Below, in pieces: positions 26,601-33,710 of a stretch of DNA of 64,000 bases. The notes under the pieces were generated by a model. It was not told where the DNA came from. It saw only the letters and a list, made by a program, of their open reading frames with translations, and searched no databases. Position 1 is the first letter of the stretch. The number at the start of each line of letters is the position of its first letter. Source of the DNA: Rufibacter roseus (GTDB lineage: Bacteria; Bacteroidota; Bacteroidia; Cytophagales; Hymenobacteraceae); assembly GCF_001647285.1 (NCBI RefSeq), contig NZ_LRML01000003.1, positions 124,001-188,000 of the forward strand, read 5' to 3'. A program made the translations under genes and the position numbers.

Positions 26601-27613
26601 CCCCGCGCCAAGTAGTCAGACACCAAATTGCAAATTAGCTGCGATTTACCGGTGCCCGGAGGCCCCTGCACCACTACGCTCTGCCCCGCTTTCACCTGCC
26701 GCAGGGCCGCCTCCTGAGAGGCATCGGCGTCAAATGCGGTAAACAATTGTTGCTCCAGTTGCGCCTGCGCCGAGTTCACCTCCGTCTCGGGCAGCAGCAG
26801 TTCCTCCAGCGATTCAGCGGGCGGATTTTCGAGTAAATCATCATAATCAGCTAACTGATAAGAACCTGCTTGGGGGAAGATGCCTAGCACTGCCTCTGGT
26901 TGCAGTTTCAGCTGACCCGGCTTCCACGACTTCTCCAGCTCGTCGCGTTTGTAGGCTTTGAACGGTTGTAGCGTATCTTTCAGCAACTCTTGGTTGAAGT
27001 TTACCTCCACGTTGCTTTCCTTCAGTAGCTCATACAGCTTGGTTCTGAACTGCAGGTCATCCGTCGGAAACTCCTCAAAATCCTCTTCCATGAGCGCCTC
27101 GTCGGGCTTCAGGCTGAGGTAGTGCGCGTAGGCCAGCAGAAAACTTTTGTTGAAGAAAGCAGGCGTACCCGAAGGCCGCACCAGTTGCCATTGCCGCTTC
27201 TCGCTCACCCGCAGTTCCACGGGGAAGAACAGCAACGGGCAGCGCACCAACGTGCCGTCTGGGAAAGCACCTTCCACAAACGGCCACCCCACGAACAACT
27301 CTTTGGCGCCCCGCTCTTCCCAAATCATGTGTGCCCGCCGTTGAATGTTCTTCAGCTGCTTCGTCAGCGGTGCTAAAGCGGCATCACGGGCATCGGCTAC
27401 TTCACACAAAGCTATTTGCTGCTTTCCCGCCAACAGCTCCTGCACATAACTGAACGAAGAGCCTTTCAGCGCCTGGTCAAGGGCATGAACATCTAAATGC
27501 AAACTAGCCGATGGCTTGAGCAGCAACAAGGATTTGTTGGAGCCGCTCAGGTTGAGCAAACGGCGCTGGTACTGTTTGAGCAGGTTGGGCAGTGAAGACG
27601 CGGGGTTAGGCAT
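23621..27613 (-). CDS. SF1 helicase with possible REase-like C-terminal domain
   Basis: 1330 residues, ATG 27613. N-terminal 250 residues resemble the DUF4011-type domain (LLNLSGSNKSLLLL, WEERGAKELFVGWPF). Walker A is VVVQGPPGTGKSQLICNLV (about residue 315). A long coiled-coil insert follows (about 390-870, Gln/Leu/Glu-rich). Walker B is LVIFDEASQCFAEVG, then IAGDEQQLGPSDL, and motif VI is LNVAITRAIKRVYLV: an Upf1-like SF1B helicase. The final 70 residues (YEAVVLTDDDLYFRR, LKARGWKFGAVYSRQFW) recall the Vsr/MTES_1575 endonuclease fold fused to such helicases, but the catalytic residues are weakly kept. Some relatives are in defence loci; no defence partner is next to it here. Confidence 0.82.
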   Translation of the reverse strand: MPNPASSLPNLLKQYQRRLLNLSGSNKSLLLLKPSASLHLDVHALDQALKGSSFSYVQELLAGKQQIALCEVADARDAALAPLTKQLKNIQRRAHMIWEERGAKELFVGWPFVEGAFPDGTLVRCPLLFFPVELRVSEKRQWQLVRPSGTPAFFNKSFLLAYAHYLSLKPDEALMEEDFEEFPTDDLQFRTKLYELLKESNVEVNFNQELLKDTLQPFKAYKRDELEKSWKPGQLKLQPEAVLGIFPQAGSYQLADYDDLLENPPAESLEELLLPETEVNSAQAQLEQQLFTAFDADASQEAALRQVKAGQSVVVQGPPGTGKSQLICNLVSDYLARGKSVLVVCQKRAALDVVYQRLSTTGLDQFSALVHDLNLDRPAVFAKIRQQIEQVEEYQRQNVALGNIQAERQFLEVSRRINQISERLNDLKEALFDTSVCGWSVKELYLRSNPRAPHLSAEGIYLHFTAETWQEWRPRLLHYLQDAALLQSSDFPWNDRRSFHHHTWAERQKLTQLLNEIPATSQAVAQQVQELLPPNAEPWDALQALVQELPTLQSVQEALKDKAVSRLFFGNLTQTKEYKQREEQLAQLQKETAAAQTKLTLAEVQELSQLLAAYDKAHSGFLGKIQWSFSSDKKKLSAFAESKKLTNPDTAVEHLRKALQGWEGLQAQWRNLQELEPTLELPADVYGRESAQELEALQLAWEQRKALQKLMAYEVLPDELLQFRAERFKAVFAETLPNLQQLQAQMREWEQWLTSSQIEQVAIDPAAAPALAQSLVDNFDRLVSFDALVHTLSPELRAWLDELRAAVPEGLEAQLQALENSVLLAWVQHLENQYPVLTIVSTGELERLEAELQEKIKQKAELSRQIILLNLREQTYKNMEYNRLGNPVTYKRLLTQVSKKRMLYPLRKLNAEFGGEIRQLLPCWLASPETVSALFPLERVFDLVIFDEASQCFAEVGIPAMMRGKQAVIAGDEQQLGPSDLYRVRFGTEEEETEELLVESLLQLSALHLPQTLLSEHYRSQYPELIQFSNRNFYRDKLQLIPRREAMNAAEPALQYIKVDGLWENQTNRVEAERVRDLVFELMAQGETNIGVITFNFPQQQLVQDLLEEHALQQNMRLPEELIVKNIENIQGDERQYIIFSVGYAPDAQGVVRAMFGSLNAAKGENRLNVAITRAIKRVYLVTSLWPEQFPVENTKHIGPRLLRDYLAFAREVSSNGFQPQPTPPAGIPSALLLYPALLEEFKQNSTKPEISLELPFADLTFRNGGSYEAVVLTDDDLYFRRPSAKASHADVPLRLKARGWKFGAVYSRQFWSQPNQVWQRLTELYEHDA
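25401..25440. repeat. Partial nested palindrome inside the helicase gene
   Basis: GAAAACAGCCTTAAAACGC matches the right half of the intergenic core; the left half is poor. It encodes FKAVFAETLP within the coiled-coil insert. Confidence 0.4.
25891..25926. repeat. Partial nested palindrome inside the helicase gene
   Basis: GAAAAACAGCCGGGAAAC matches the right half of the core, again in the coiled-coil part. Confidence 0.35.
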
Positions 27614-27745
27614 TTAGGCAGTTATCAGTGTGCAATAAACAGTTATCGGGTTGGGTAATTTATGTTTTGTAAAATAGGCAGAATGGGATTTATTACCAAT
27701 TCATTTTTTAGCAGAGGCAACCGTTCATCCTTGCTCATTTTTGTA

Positions 27746-28696
27746 CTAATCCACAGCTACATACGGTTTCATTTTCTGGTATGCCTCCTCAGTGATGACT
27801 TTAATTTTGCGTAGTTCATCTACATTGGGGTAAGGCCCGTGCTGGGTTCGATAATTGACAATGGCTTTGGCCAAGTTGTAGCCAATGTACGGGTGTTGCC
27901 GAAGCTGGTCAAACGTAGCAATGTTCAGGTTTATTTTCTTCGGTTCAAACGCCTTAGCCACGAAACCATATTTCCGCACGCTGTCTGCTACTTCCGGAGA
28001 CAGACCGTAAACCTCCGCTACTTGCTCCACGCTCTGGAAACCGCCTATCTTGTCTCTAAAGTTGACAATGCGCTGGGAGAGTTTGCTGCCAATGCCCCTG
28101 ATTTGCTTTAACTCGGTGGTGTCGGCGGTGTTGAGGTCGAAGGGCTGTAGCTCCCAGCGCTTGCGTGGGTATTCTGTTTTTGGCCTGTTTTCTGGAAAAG
28201 GAGCCGAAAACGCTTGCTCATTTTCCCTTCTGCTGTAGCCGGGGCTCTCATCGGGCAAATTGATGTACGGGTACCATTGCTGGAAAAGTGAGTCGGGCAG
28301 CCCGTAGATTTTCTGGAGCTGGGCTTTACTCTTAAAGTCACCAGCTTTGGCGCGGTAGTTTAAAACGCGCTGCGCGATGTATTTACTTAGCCCCAGCTCC
28401 TGCCACTGCTCCACTGTGAGCTCGTTCGGGTTGAAGCGGTACAACTTGATTGGTTTGCGTTTGTACGTTTCGGCTCTGGCAGCTTCTGCTTCTGCTACAT
28501 TCGCGTCTAGCTGCACTACCAGGCTGTCTAGTATCTGCCTATCGGTGGTGGGGTCATAGGGAACATCGTCCTGGTAAAAGAAAAATGGCGCCGCAATAAG
28601 CAACACCATCAAAATGATCAGCATGAAAAACTGGTTCAGCTCCCGCCGGGAAAACGAAAAGAAATCCTGAATGGCTCGGCGCAAACGGTTCAGCAT
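27746..28696 (-). CDS. ComEA-like helix-hairpin-helix protein
   Basis: 316 residues from ATG 28696. One membrane helix near the N-terminus (FFMLIILMVLLIAAPFFF), then three helix-hairpin-helix units: LGLSKYIAQRVLNYRAK (about 90), IRGIGSKLSQRIVNFRDK (about 195) and HPYIGYNLAKAIVNYRTQ (about 270). ComEA proteins bind incoming DNA at the membrane during natural transformation; in Bacteroidota such multi-HhH proteins are common and untested. The linker between units one and two is encoded by a full palindrome element (28174-28213). A separate promoter is likely, as 132 nt separate it from the helicase gene downstream. Confidence 0.85.
   Translation of the reverse strand: MLNRLRRAIQDFFSFSRRELNQFFMLIILMVLLIAAPFFFYQDDVPYDPTTDRQILDSLVVQLDANVAEAEAARAETYKRKPIKLYRFNPNELTVEQWQELGLSKYIAQRVLNYRAKAGDFKSKAQLQKIYGLPDSLFQQWYPYINLPDESPGYSRRENEQAFSAPFPENRPKTEYPRKRWELQPFDLNTADTTELKQIRGIGSKLSQRIVNFRDKIGGFQSVEQVAEVYGLSPEVADSVRKYGFVAKAFEPKKINLNIATFDQLRQHPYIGYNLAKAIVNYRTQHGPYPNVDELRKIKVITEEAYQKMKPYVAVD
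28174..28213. repeat. Complete nested palindrome inside the ComEA-like gene
   Basis: Both halves are present: CTGTTTTTGGCCTGTTTTC and AAAAGGAGCCGAAAACGC. It reads in frame as AFSAPFPENRPKTE in the linker between the first two HhH units. Confidence 0.7.
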
Positions 28697-28802
28697 ATCT
28701 GCCTTTACGTGAATTTTGGGGAACGGGGTTTCTATTGAGAAATTGACTCTGCCTGACCCTGCCGTCTCCCATGAGGAAGTTACTATTCCTTACACGCATA
28801 CC

Positions 28803-28846
28803 AAATACTCCCCCTTTGAAGGAGCCGAAAGGGGATGTTTATAAAG
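28803..28846. repeat. CCCCCTT dispersed element, copy 2 (inverted)
   Basis: AATACTCCCCCTTTGAAGGA then GGGGATGTTTAT; reverse complement of copies at 22362 and 59201. The shared flank ACGCAT follows. Confidence 0.65.
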
Positions 28847-28952
28847 GAGTGTCCACGCATTTTTGATCTAACCCCTTAGTGGTCATCTCGAGTGAAGCCG
28901 AGAGATCTAACGAAAATATTCCAAAGCAGACAATCATATATTGGCCACCGCA

Positions 28953-28978
28953 AGGACAGGTCGCGACCTGTCCCTACA
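28953..28978. repeat. GGACAGG palindrome, copy 2 (inverted)
   Basis: GGACAGGTCGCGACCTGTCC is an exact 20-nt palindrome; CTACA follows. Related to 22261-22288. Confidence 0.7.
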
Positions 28979-28982
28979 TAAT

Positions 28983-29034
28983 AAACCTCTGTTTTGGGTC
29001 TGTTTTTCAGAAAACAAGCTCAAAACAGAGGTTT
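28983..29034. repeat. Nested palindrome family copy, 14-bp perfect outer arms
   Basis: AAACCTCTGTTTTG (28983-28996) and CAAAACAGAGGTTT (29021-29034) enclose TCTGTTTTTCAGAAAACA. It lies past the stop of the RmlD-like gene. Confidence 0.8.
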
Positions 29035-29050
29035 TAAAAAAATCAAAAAA

Positions 29051-29950
29051 CTATATCTGCCCTGCTACAATGGCAATGCTTTCTTTGAAAGAATGTGGTT
29101 GGTAGCCTAGCTGGGTTTTGGCTTTGGTGATGTCGAAGCCGGTGCGTGGAGGGCGTTTAGCAGGTTGGGTGAAGATGGAGCCGTCTACTTCTTCAATCAG
29201 GCTCTTGTCCAGGTTGAAGTAATCGGCTACTTGCAGGGCCATTTGGTGTGGGGTCAGCAGTTCTTCTCCGGAGATATTGAAGATGCCTTGGGCATCGTGC
29301 TTGGCGGCTAGCCAGCAGCCTTGCGCCAAGTCCTCGGCCAGAGTTGGGGTGCGCAGTTGGTCATTGACCACTTTTATTTGCTTGCCCTGCTCCAGGCTCC
29401 CTTTCACCCACAGCACAATGTTGGAGCGGCCGTAGTCGTGCACAATGCCAAACACCAGCACGGTACGCAGAATAGCCCATTTGCACGATGCTTTTTTTAC
29501 CAGTTCCTCGGCAGCCAGTTTGCTCTCGCCGTAGAAATTCACCGGGTTGCCCTCGGCTTCTTCGGTGTAAGGACCGTCTTCGCCATCAAAGATAAAGTCG
29601 GTGGAAACGTGGATAAGGTGCATTCCGTGCTTTTCACTGGCCTTCACCAGGTTCTCTACCGCGTCTACGTTCTGCTTCCAACACTCCTCCCGCTGACTCT
29701 CGCAGTCATCTACGTTGGTCATGGCGGCGGTATGGATGATGTGGGTGGGCTGCGTTTCGGCAATTACCTGCTCTACCTGGTCGACATTGGTGACATCCAT
29801 GGCAGCGAAAGCTACCTGCGGATATATTTCGGCTAATTTATTTTGACCGCGTGATGAGGCGATTAGCTTGATGTTTGGCTCAGTATGAAGCAGGTCTATT
29901 AGTTTTTGACCCAGCAAACCGTTGGAGCCAGTGATGAGGATGGTTTTCAT
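29051..29950 (-). CDS. NAD(P)-dependent sugar-nucleotide reductase, RmlD-like SDR
   Basis: 299 residues, ATG 29950. N-terminal Rossmann motif ITGSNGLLGQKL; TAAMTNVDDCE; catalytic Tyr-Lys in NFYGESKLAAEE; STDFIFDGEDGPYTE. This is the RmlD_sub_bind pattern (dTDP-4-dehydrorhamnose reductase), but no other rml genes are near, so the substrate is open. It starts 7 nt after the cyclophilin stop, so the two share a transcript. Confidence 0.87.
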   Translation of the reverse strand: MKTILITGSNGLLGQKLIDLLHTEPNIKLIASSRGQNKLAEIYPQVAFAAMDVTNVDQVEQVIAETQPTHIIHTAAMTNVDDCESQREECWKQNVDAVENLVKASEKHGMHLIHVSTDFIFDGEDGPYTEEAEGNPVNFYGESKLAAEELVKKASCKWAILRTVLVFGIVHDYGRSNIVLWVKGSLEQGKQIKVVNDQLRTPTLAEDLAQGCWLAAKHDAQGIFNISGEELLTPHQMALQVADYFNLDKSLIEEVDGSIFTQPAKRPPRTGFDITKAKTQLGYQPHSFKESIAIVAGQI

Positions 29951-29957
29951 AGGCAGG

Positions 29958-30584
29958 TTATTCGTAGCGGTAGCCGTATAGTTTCGTGATTTTCTTTTTC
30001 CGCATTTTCTTGGCGGTTACTTTCATCTTGATTTCCTGTTCTGGTCGGTCGCGGAAATCTTTAGGCACCTCGGCAATTCGGTCAATTACCGATAGACCGT
30101 CAATCACCTGGCCATACACCGTGTACTGGTTGTCTAAGAACGGCACACCGTCATGATTTTCCACTAAAAAGAACTGTGACCCACTTGATTCTTTCTTTGG
30201 GTTCATGGCATCGCCCAGGCGGGCGGCAGCCAACGCGCCATACACGTGCTTGTGTTTTATTTCAGCAGGAATGGTGTATCCAATATTACCAGCTCCATCA
30301 TTATTGGGGTTGTCGTCTTTGCTGTTCACATCGCCGCCCTGAATCATAAATCCGTCAATCACGCGGTGAAACGTGGTGCCGTCGTAAAACTTTTCGTTTA
30401 CCAGCTTCAGGAAGTTCTCGCGGTGCTTGGGCGTGTCCTCAAACAAAACCAACCGGATGGTGCCTTGCTCGGTTTCAATGGTAACTAAGTAATCTTTCTT
30501 GCTTTTCTTTTGTGCAAAAGATTCGCTAAAAGAACCTGATATAATTCCAAAAGCCAGGATTAGGCCTAAAAAATACTTCTTCAT
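29958..30584 (-). CDS. Cyclophilin-type peptidyl-prolyl isomerase, exported
   Basis: 208 residues from ATG 30584, a start that gives a proper signal peptide (MKKYFLGLILAFGIISGS, cleavage near FAQ). The cyclophilin core has FHRVIDGFMIQGGD with the catalytic Arg, GSQFFLVENHDGVPFLDNQY with the Gln-Phe-Phe set, and GQVIDGLSVIDRIAEV. A basic tail follows. It would assist proline isomerisation in periplasmic folding. Upstream ATGs in frame would spoil the signal peptide. Confidence 0.9.
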   Translation of the reverse strand: MKKYFLGLILAFGIISGSFSESFAQKKSKKDYLVTIETEQGTIRLVLFEDTPKHRENFLKLVNEKFYDGTTFHRVIDGFMIQGGDVNSKDDNPNNDGAGNIGYTIPAEIKHKHVYGALAAARLGDAMNPKKESSGSQFFLVENHDGVPFLDNQYTVYGQVIDGLSVIDRIAEVPKDFRDRPEQEIKMKVTAKKMRKKKITKLYGYRYE

Positions 30585-30953
30585 GAACGGATTTATAATA
30601 TGATGCAAAATAAACCAAAAAGATGGAACGATGATTCATTTGCGGGAGAGTTGTGGCGGGCATTGCCTATGCCGCTGTCTGGAGTCTTCCGAAGAACGAT
30701 TCCAGGCTTTGAATGAATCAGCAGAAACTCTGTTCCGGAGAAGTAGTAATTCCGGTGCTGTGAAACAAAGTTAAAATTAGCCACTGCTTTAGCTCCGTAG
30801 CAGTCAGGAAGTCGGAGACTTCCATTTTCATAGACAGTTTGCAGTCATCCTGCGGAAGACTACAAACAGCATTTTGAGCCAAAAACATAAAAGCGTTTTC
30901 AGCCTACTTTTAATAAAACAGGCTGAAAACGCTTCTTACGCACCAATGAACTG
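30585..30953. other. Intergenic region between the cyclophilin gene and hemC
   Basis: Contains the nested palindrome at 30891-30934. A 63-codon open frame at 30593-30784 (minus) has no coding character. Nothing else seen. Confidence 0.5.
30891..30934. repeat. Nested palindrome family copy, 15-bp perfect arms
   Basis: AAGCGTTTTCAGCCT (30891-30905) and AGGCTGAAAACGCTT (30920-30934), 14-nt loop. Just past the hemC stop; a possible terminator. Confidence 0.8.
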
Positions 30954-31898
30954 CTACGCTTTTTCTTCTCGTATTTGCTTTAGAATTCTGTCTCCGCCGC
31001 GGCTTAATACTACATTGGCCAGTTGCTCGCCCATGGCTTCCGCTTCGGCGGTGGTGCCGGTGAGTTCTTCTACAATTAAGTCGCGCCCGTCCAGGCTGAT
31101 GATGCCAGCGCGCAGGTTCAGCTTGTTATCTTCTAGGGTAGCTAAGGCAAAGGAAGGGATGCTGCAGCCGCCTTCCATGGTGCGCAGGTAGGCCCGCTCC
31201 GCCACCAGGCAAAAGTAAGTCTCGTTATGATTCAATACTTCTCTAAGGGCATTTTTTTTATCAAATGCCAAAGTTTTAGCACACTCTATGGCCACACTGC
31301 CTTGTCCGGCGGCCGGAATGAACTCCTCTAGAGAAAGGTGTTGGGCTATCATGTGGTCGTACTGCATGCGGGCCACGCCGGCGTAGGCCAACAGAATGGC
31401 ATCGTACTGACCGTCTTTCAGCTTCTGGATTCGGGTCTGTAAGTTCCCGCGGCATTCTGAGGTGATAATATCAGGGTAAAAGCGCTTGAGCAAAGAACGA
31501 CGGCGGGTGGAGGAAGTGCCAATGATTTGCGGCCCCTCGCCCAACTTAAAAGTAGGGTTGAAGGAGATCACCACGTCATGCACTTTTTCGCGCTCCATAA
31601 ATGCCAATAGCTCCAGATCGTCCGGAATGGTGGACTGTACGTCTTTGGCACTGTGCACGGCAATATCAATGCTGCCGTTGCGCAGGCTTTCTTCCAGCTC
31701 TTCGGTGAACACGCCTTTGGCGCCTATTTTATCTAGTGATTTATCTAAGACTAAGTCTCCTTTGGTGGTGATGGTGATAATCTCCACTTCCATGCCCGCT
31801 TCGTGCAGCTTATCGGCTACGTGGTGGGCCTGCCACAGCGCCAGACGGCTGCCGCGGGTACCAATTCTAATAGGAGACGTTATTTTATCTGCTTCCAT
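30954..31898 (-). CDS. hemC: Hydroxymethylbilane synthase (porphobilinogen deaminase)
   Basis: 314 residues, ATG 31898. It joins four porphobilinogen units in haem synthesis. Motifs: IGTRGSRLALWQA at the start, HSAKDVQSTIPDDLELL, SSTRRRSLLKRF, SECRGNLQTRIQKL, and EGGCSIPSFALA with the Cys that holds the dipyrromethane cofactor. Normal length. It follows holB by 9 nt, so the two are co-transcribed. Confidence 0.95.
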   Translation of the reverse strand: MEADKITSPIRIGTRGSRLALWQAHHVADKLHEAGMEVEIITITTKGDLVLDKSLDKIGAKGVFTEELEESLRNGSIDIAVHSAKDVQSTIPDDLELLAFMEREKVHDVVISFNPTFKLGEGPQIIGTSSTRRRSLLKRFYPDIITSECRGNLQTRIQKLKDGQYDAILLAYAGVARMQYDHMIAQHLSLEEFIPAAGQGSVAIECAKTLAFDKKNALREVLNHNETYFCLVAERAYLRTMEGGCSIPSFALATLEDNKLNLRAGIISLDGRDLIVEELTGTTAEAEAMGEQLANVVLSRGGDRILKQIREEKA

Positions 31899-31907
31899 AA
31901 TTATGTT

Positions 31908-33032
31908 TTACGAAACCGGCCTGATGAGTTGGGCGATTTGGATGGAGGTATTCAAAAACGTGATTTTAGGGTGGGCGTTGCGCTCAATATGGTAATGCGC
32001 CTCGTTGAGCTGCTGCGTGAGCTGTGCACCGTTGCCCTGGTGAATCAACTTCGAAAACTTCTGCACGAAATCCATTTCGGGGGGCGGTAAAAAAGTAATC
32101 AACTGCGTATCTACCCCAAACAGCAACACCTTGCGCAGCAGGCTCAGGGCAAACTGCAGAAAGTTCTTCTGGTTCTCTCTTCCTAACTTCTGGAAGTCCT
32201 CGCTTTGTTCCAGCACCGCATCATATTTATGGTTGTAGCACAGGCGCATCCAGCTCAGGAAAAACGTAAAGTAGTCAGAAGTCATTTCCTGACTCAGCAC
32301 GCGCGCGGCCTGCAGGTTCCCCTCCGCCAACTGCGTTACCTGGTACGCGCGCTCCTGCTCTACGCCAAACTTTTCGGTAAGGTACTGAATGACTTCCTCA
32401 TCAGTGAAGGCCCGTACTTTCACCAGTTGCGTTCGTGATAGTATGGTGGCCAAAATTTTATCTGAGGCGTTGCTCACCAGCAGGAAAACAGTGGCCGCCG
32501 GTGGCTCTTCTAGCAGCTTCAGTAAAGCGTTAGCGGCAGTGGGGTGCAATAACTCCGGCAGCCAGATGATAATAACCTTGTACTTGGCCTCGAACGCTTT
32601 TAACGACGTAAGCCTGATGAGTTCGCGGCTTTCTTCTTTGGCGATATTCCCCTGTTTGTTCTCAGCACCTATAAACTGCATCCAGTCATTGAGGGTCTGG
32701 TAAGGGCTGTCGTCCAGAAACGCCCGCCAAGGTTTCACGAAGTGCTTGCTCAAAGCCTCGCTTTGGTCTTTGGTTTTGGTCACCGGCATCACGAAGTTCA
32801 GATCTGGATGAATGCGCTTGGCTATTTTGGTACAGCTGGCGCACACGCCGCAGGAATCTTCGGGCTGCGGGTTCTCACAGTTCAGGTATTGGGCGTAGGC
32901 CAAAGCCAGCGCCAGGTTGGCACTTCCGTCTGTGCCTAAAAACAGCTGCGCGTGCGCCACGTGCCCGGATTTTACCGAGTTCAGCAACAGTTTTTTGGTT
33001 TCTGCGTGGCCGTAGATAGAAGAGAATTGCAC
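31908..33032 (-). CDS. holB: DNA polymerase III delta' subunit
   Basis: 374 residues from GTG 33032 (QFSSIYGHAETKKLLLNSV). Clamp-loader fold: zinc module with Cys residues in CENPQPEDSCGVCASC, sensor region LLKLLEEPPAATVFLLV and LSRTQLV. The Walker A position reads GTDGSANLAL without the usual Lys, as expected for delta' rather than the ATP-hydrolysing tau/gamma subunit. Part of the complex that loads the sliding clamp. Confidence 0.9.
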   Translation of the reverse strand: MQFSSIYGHAETKKLLLNSVKSGHVAHAQLFLGTDGSANLALALAYAQYLNCENPQPEDSCGVCASCTKIAKRIHPDLNFVMPVTKTKDQSEALSKHFVKPWRAFLDDSPYQTLNDWMQFIGAENKQGNIAKEESRELIRLTSLKAFEAKYKVIIIWLPELLHPTAANALLKLLEEPPAATVFLLVSNASDKILATILSRTQLVKVRAFTDEEVIQYLTEKFGVEQERAYQVTQLAEGNLQAARVLSQEMTSDYFTFFLSWMRLCYNHKYDAVLEQSEDFQKLGRENQKNFLQFALSLLRKVLLFGVDTQLITFLPPPEMDFVQKFSKLIHQGNGAQLTQQLNEAHYHIERNAHPKITFLNTSIQIAQLIRPVS

Positions 33033-33111
33033 AGTAGAAGGTGTAATTTGAGATTCAGAGCACTGATGCCGGATTGCGTTTCATTGCTGCCGTAAAGATA
33101 AGGTTGTGCTG

Positions 33112-33148
33112 CTGTTTTTGCGCTGTTTTTCTGAAAATAGGCTGAAAT
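33112..33148. repeat. Nested palindrome family copy
   Basis: CTGTTTTTGCGCTGTTTTTC then GAAAATAGGCTGAAA; imperfect. Confidence 0.55.
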
Positions 33149-33360
33149 GGTTGATTGTTGATGGCTTATTGTTGATTGTTTAAAGGAGGTTGTGTGTAGA
33201 GCTAGCGTAATCGCTCTACGAACTGACGGACAGCCAATCTCTTGAGTGGCGTTGATTAATGACTGCGAAAAGAATTGTTATTTTTCATTCTGCCGACTCT
33301 AGACTCGCGACTCAAGACTCATAACTCTTTCTGCTGACTTTCGCCTCGCTGACTGGGCCT

Positions 33361-33431
33361 TACTTTTCTCCTTGATGAGAAAAGTAAGCAAAAGAATCAA
33401 GAAGAGAAGAACTCGCTGCCGCTCAGACAGC
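33361..33431. repeat. 70-nt dispersed repeat, copy 1
   Basis: Hairpin ACTTTTCTCCTTGATGAGAA then AAGT, followed by AAAAGAATCAAGAAG and CTCGCTGCCGCTCAGACAG. The reverse complement recurs at 58909-58980. Confidence 0.8.
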
Positions 33432-33651
33432 TTCTCTTCATTTTTACCACTTGACTAGCGTCCGCTGTTTCATTGCTGGCTTCGGTTTTAGCCAGTTTAA
33501 AAGTATATGCGTGCTCCCCTTTCCTTGGGGAGGCCTCACGACCCGCCTCGCCTGGAAGACCGGGCAGGATGTGAACTGCTGCTTGAGCCGTTGCAATGCT
33601 TTTATTCGCTGCGCGGGGCTTGCCTGAGTATGTTTTGCGCTATCTCCTTTA

Positions 33652-33690
33652 GTCTGTTTCCAGCCTATTTTTCAAAAAGCAAGCCGAAAA
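33652..33690. repeat. Nested palindrome family copy
   Basis: TCTGTTTCCAGCCTATTTTTC and GCAAGCCGAAAACGA; located past the GlmU-like stop. Confidence 0.55.
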
Positions 33691-33710
33691 CGATATGCGT
33701 TTTTCTTTCC

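Larger units (their letters stand above)
28697..29050. other. Repeat-rich intergenic region
   Basis: Holds the inverted CCCCCTT element, a TCTCGAG-type hairpin near 28877-28905 (TCTCGAGTGAAGCCGAGAGA), the GGACAGG palindrome and a nested palindrome. No gene. Confidence 0.6.
33033..33710. other. Repeat-rich intergenic region
   Basis: 678 nt with two nested palindromes, a GTAGAGC/GCTCTAC hairpin (33196-33220), a GACTCTAGACTC-type stretch near 33297 related to one at 58700-58735, and the 70-nt dispersed repeat. The rest (33450-33640) is GC-rich with no gene I can support. Confidence 0.6.

Noticed and set aside
30593-30784. 63-codon minus-strand frame between hemC and the cyclophilin gene
   Set aside because: No ribosome site, no recognisable motif and no typical codon use.
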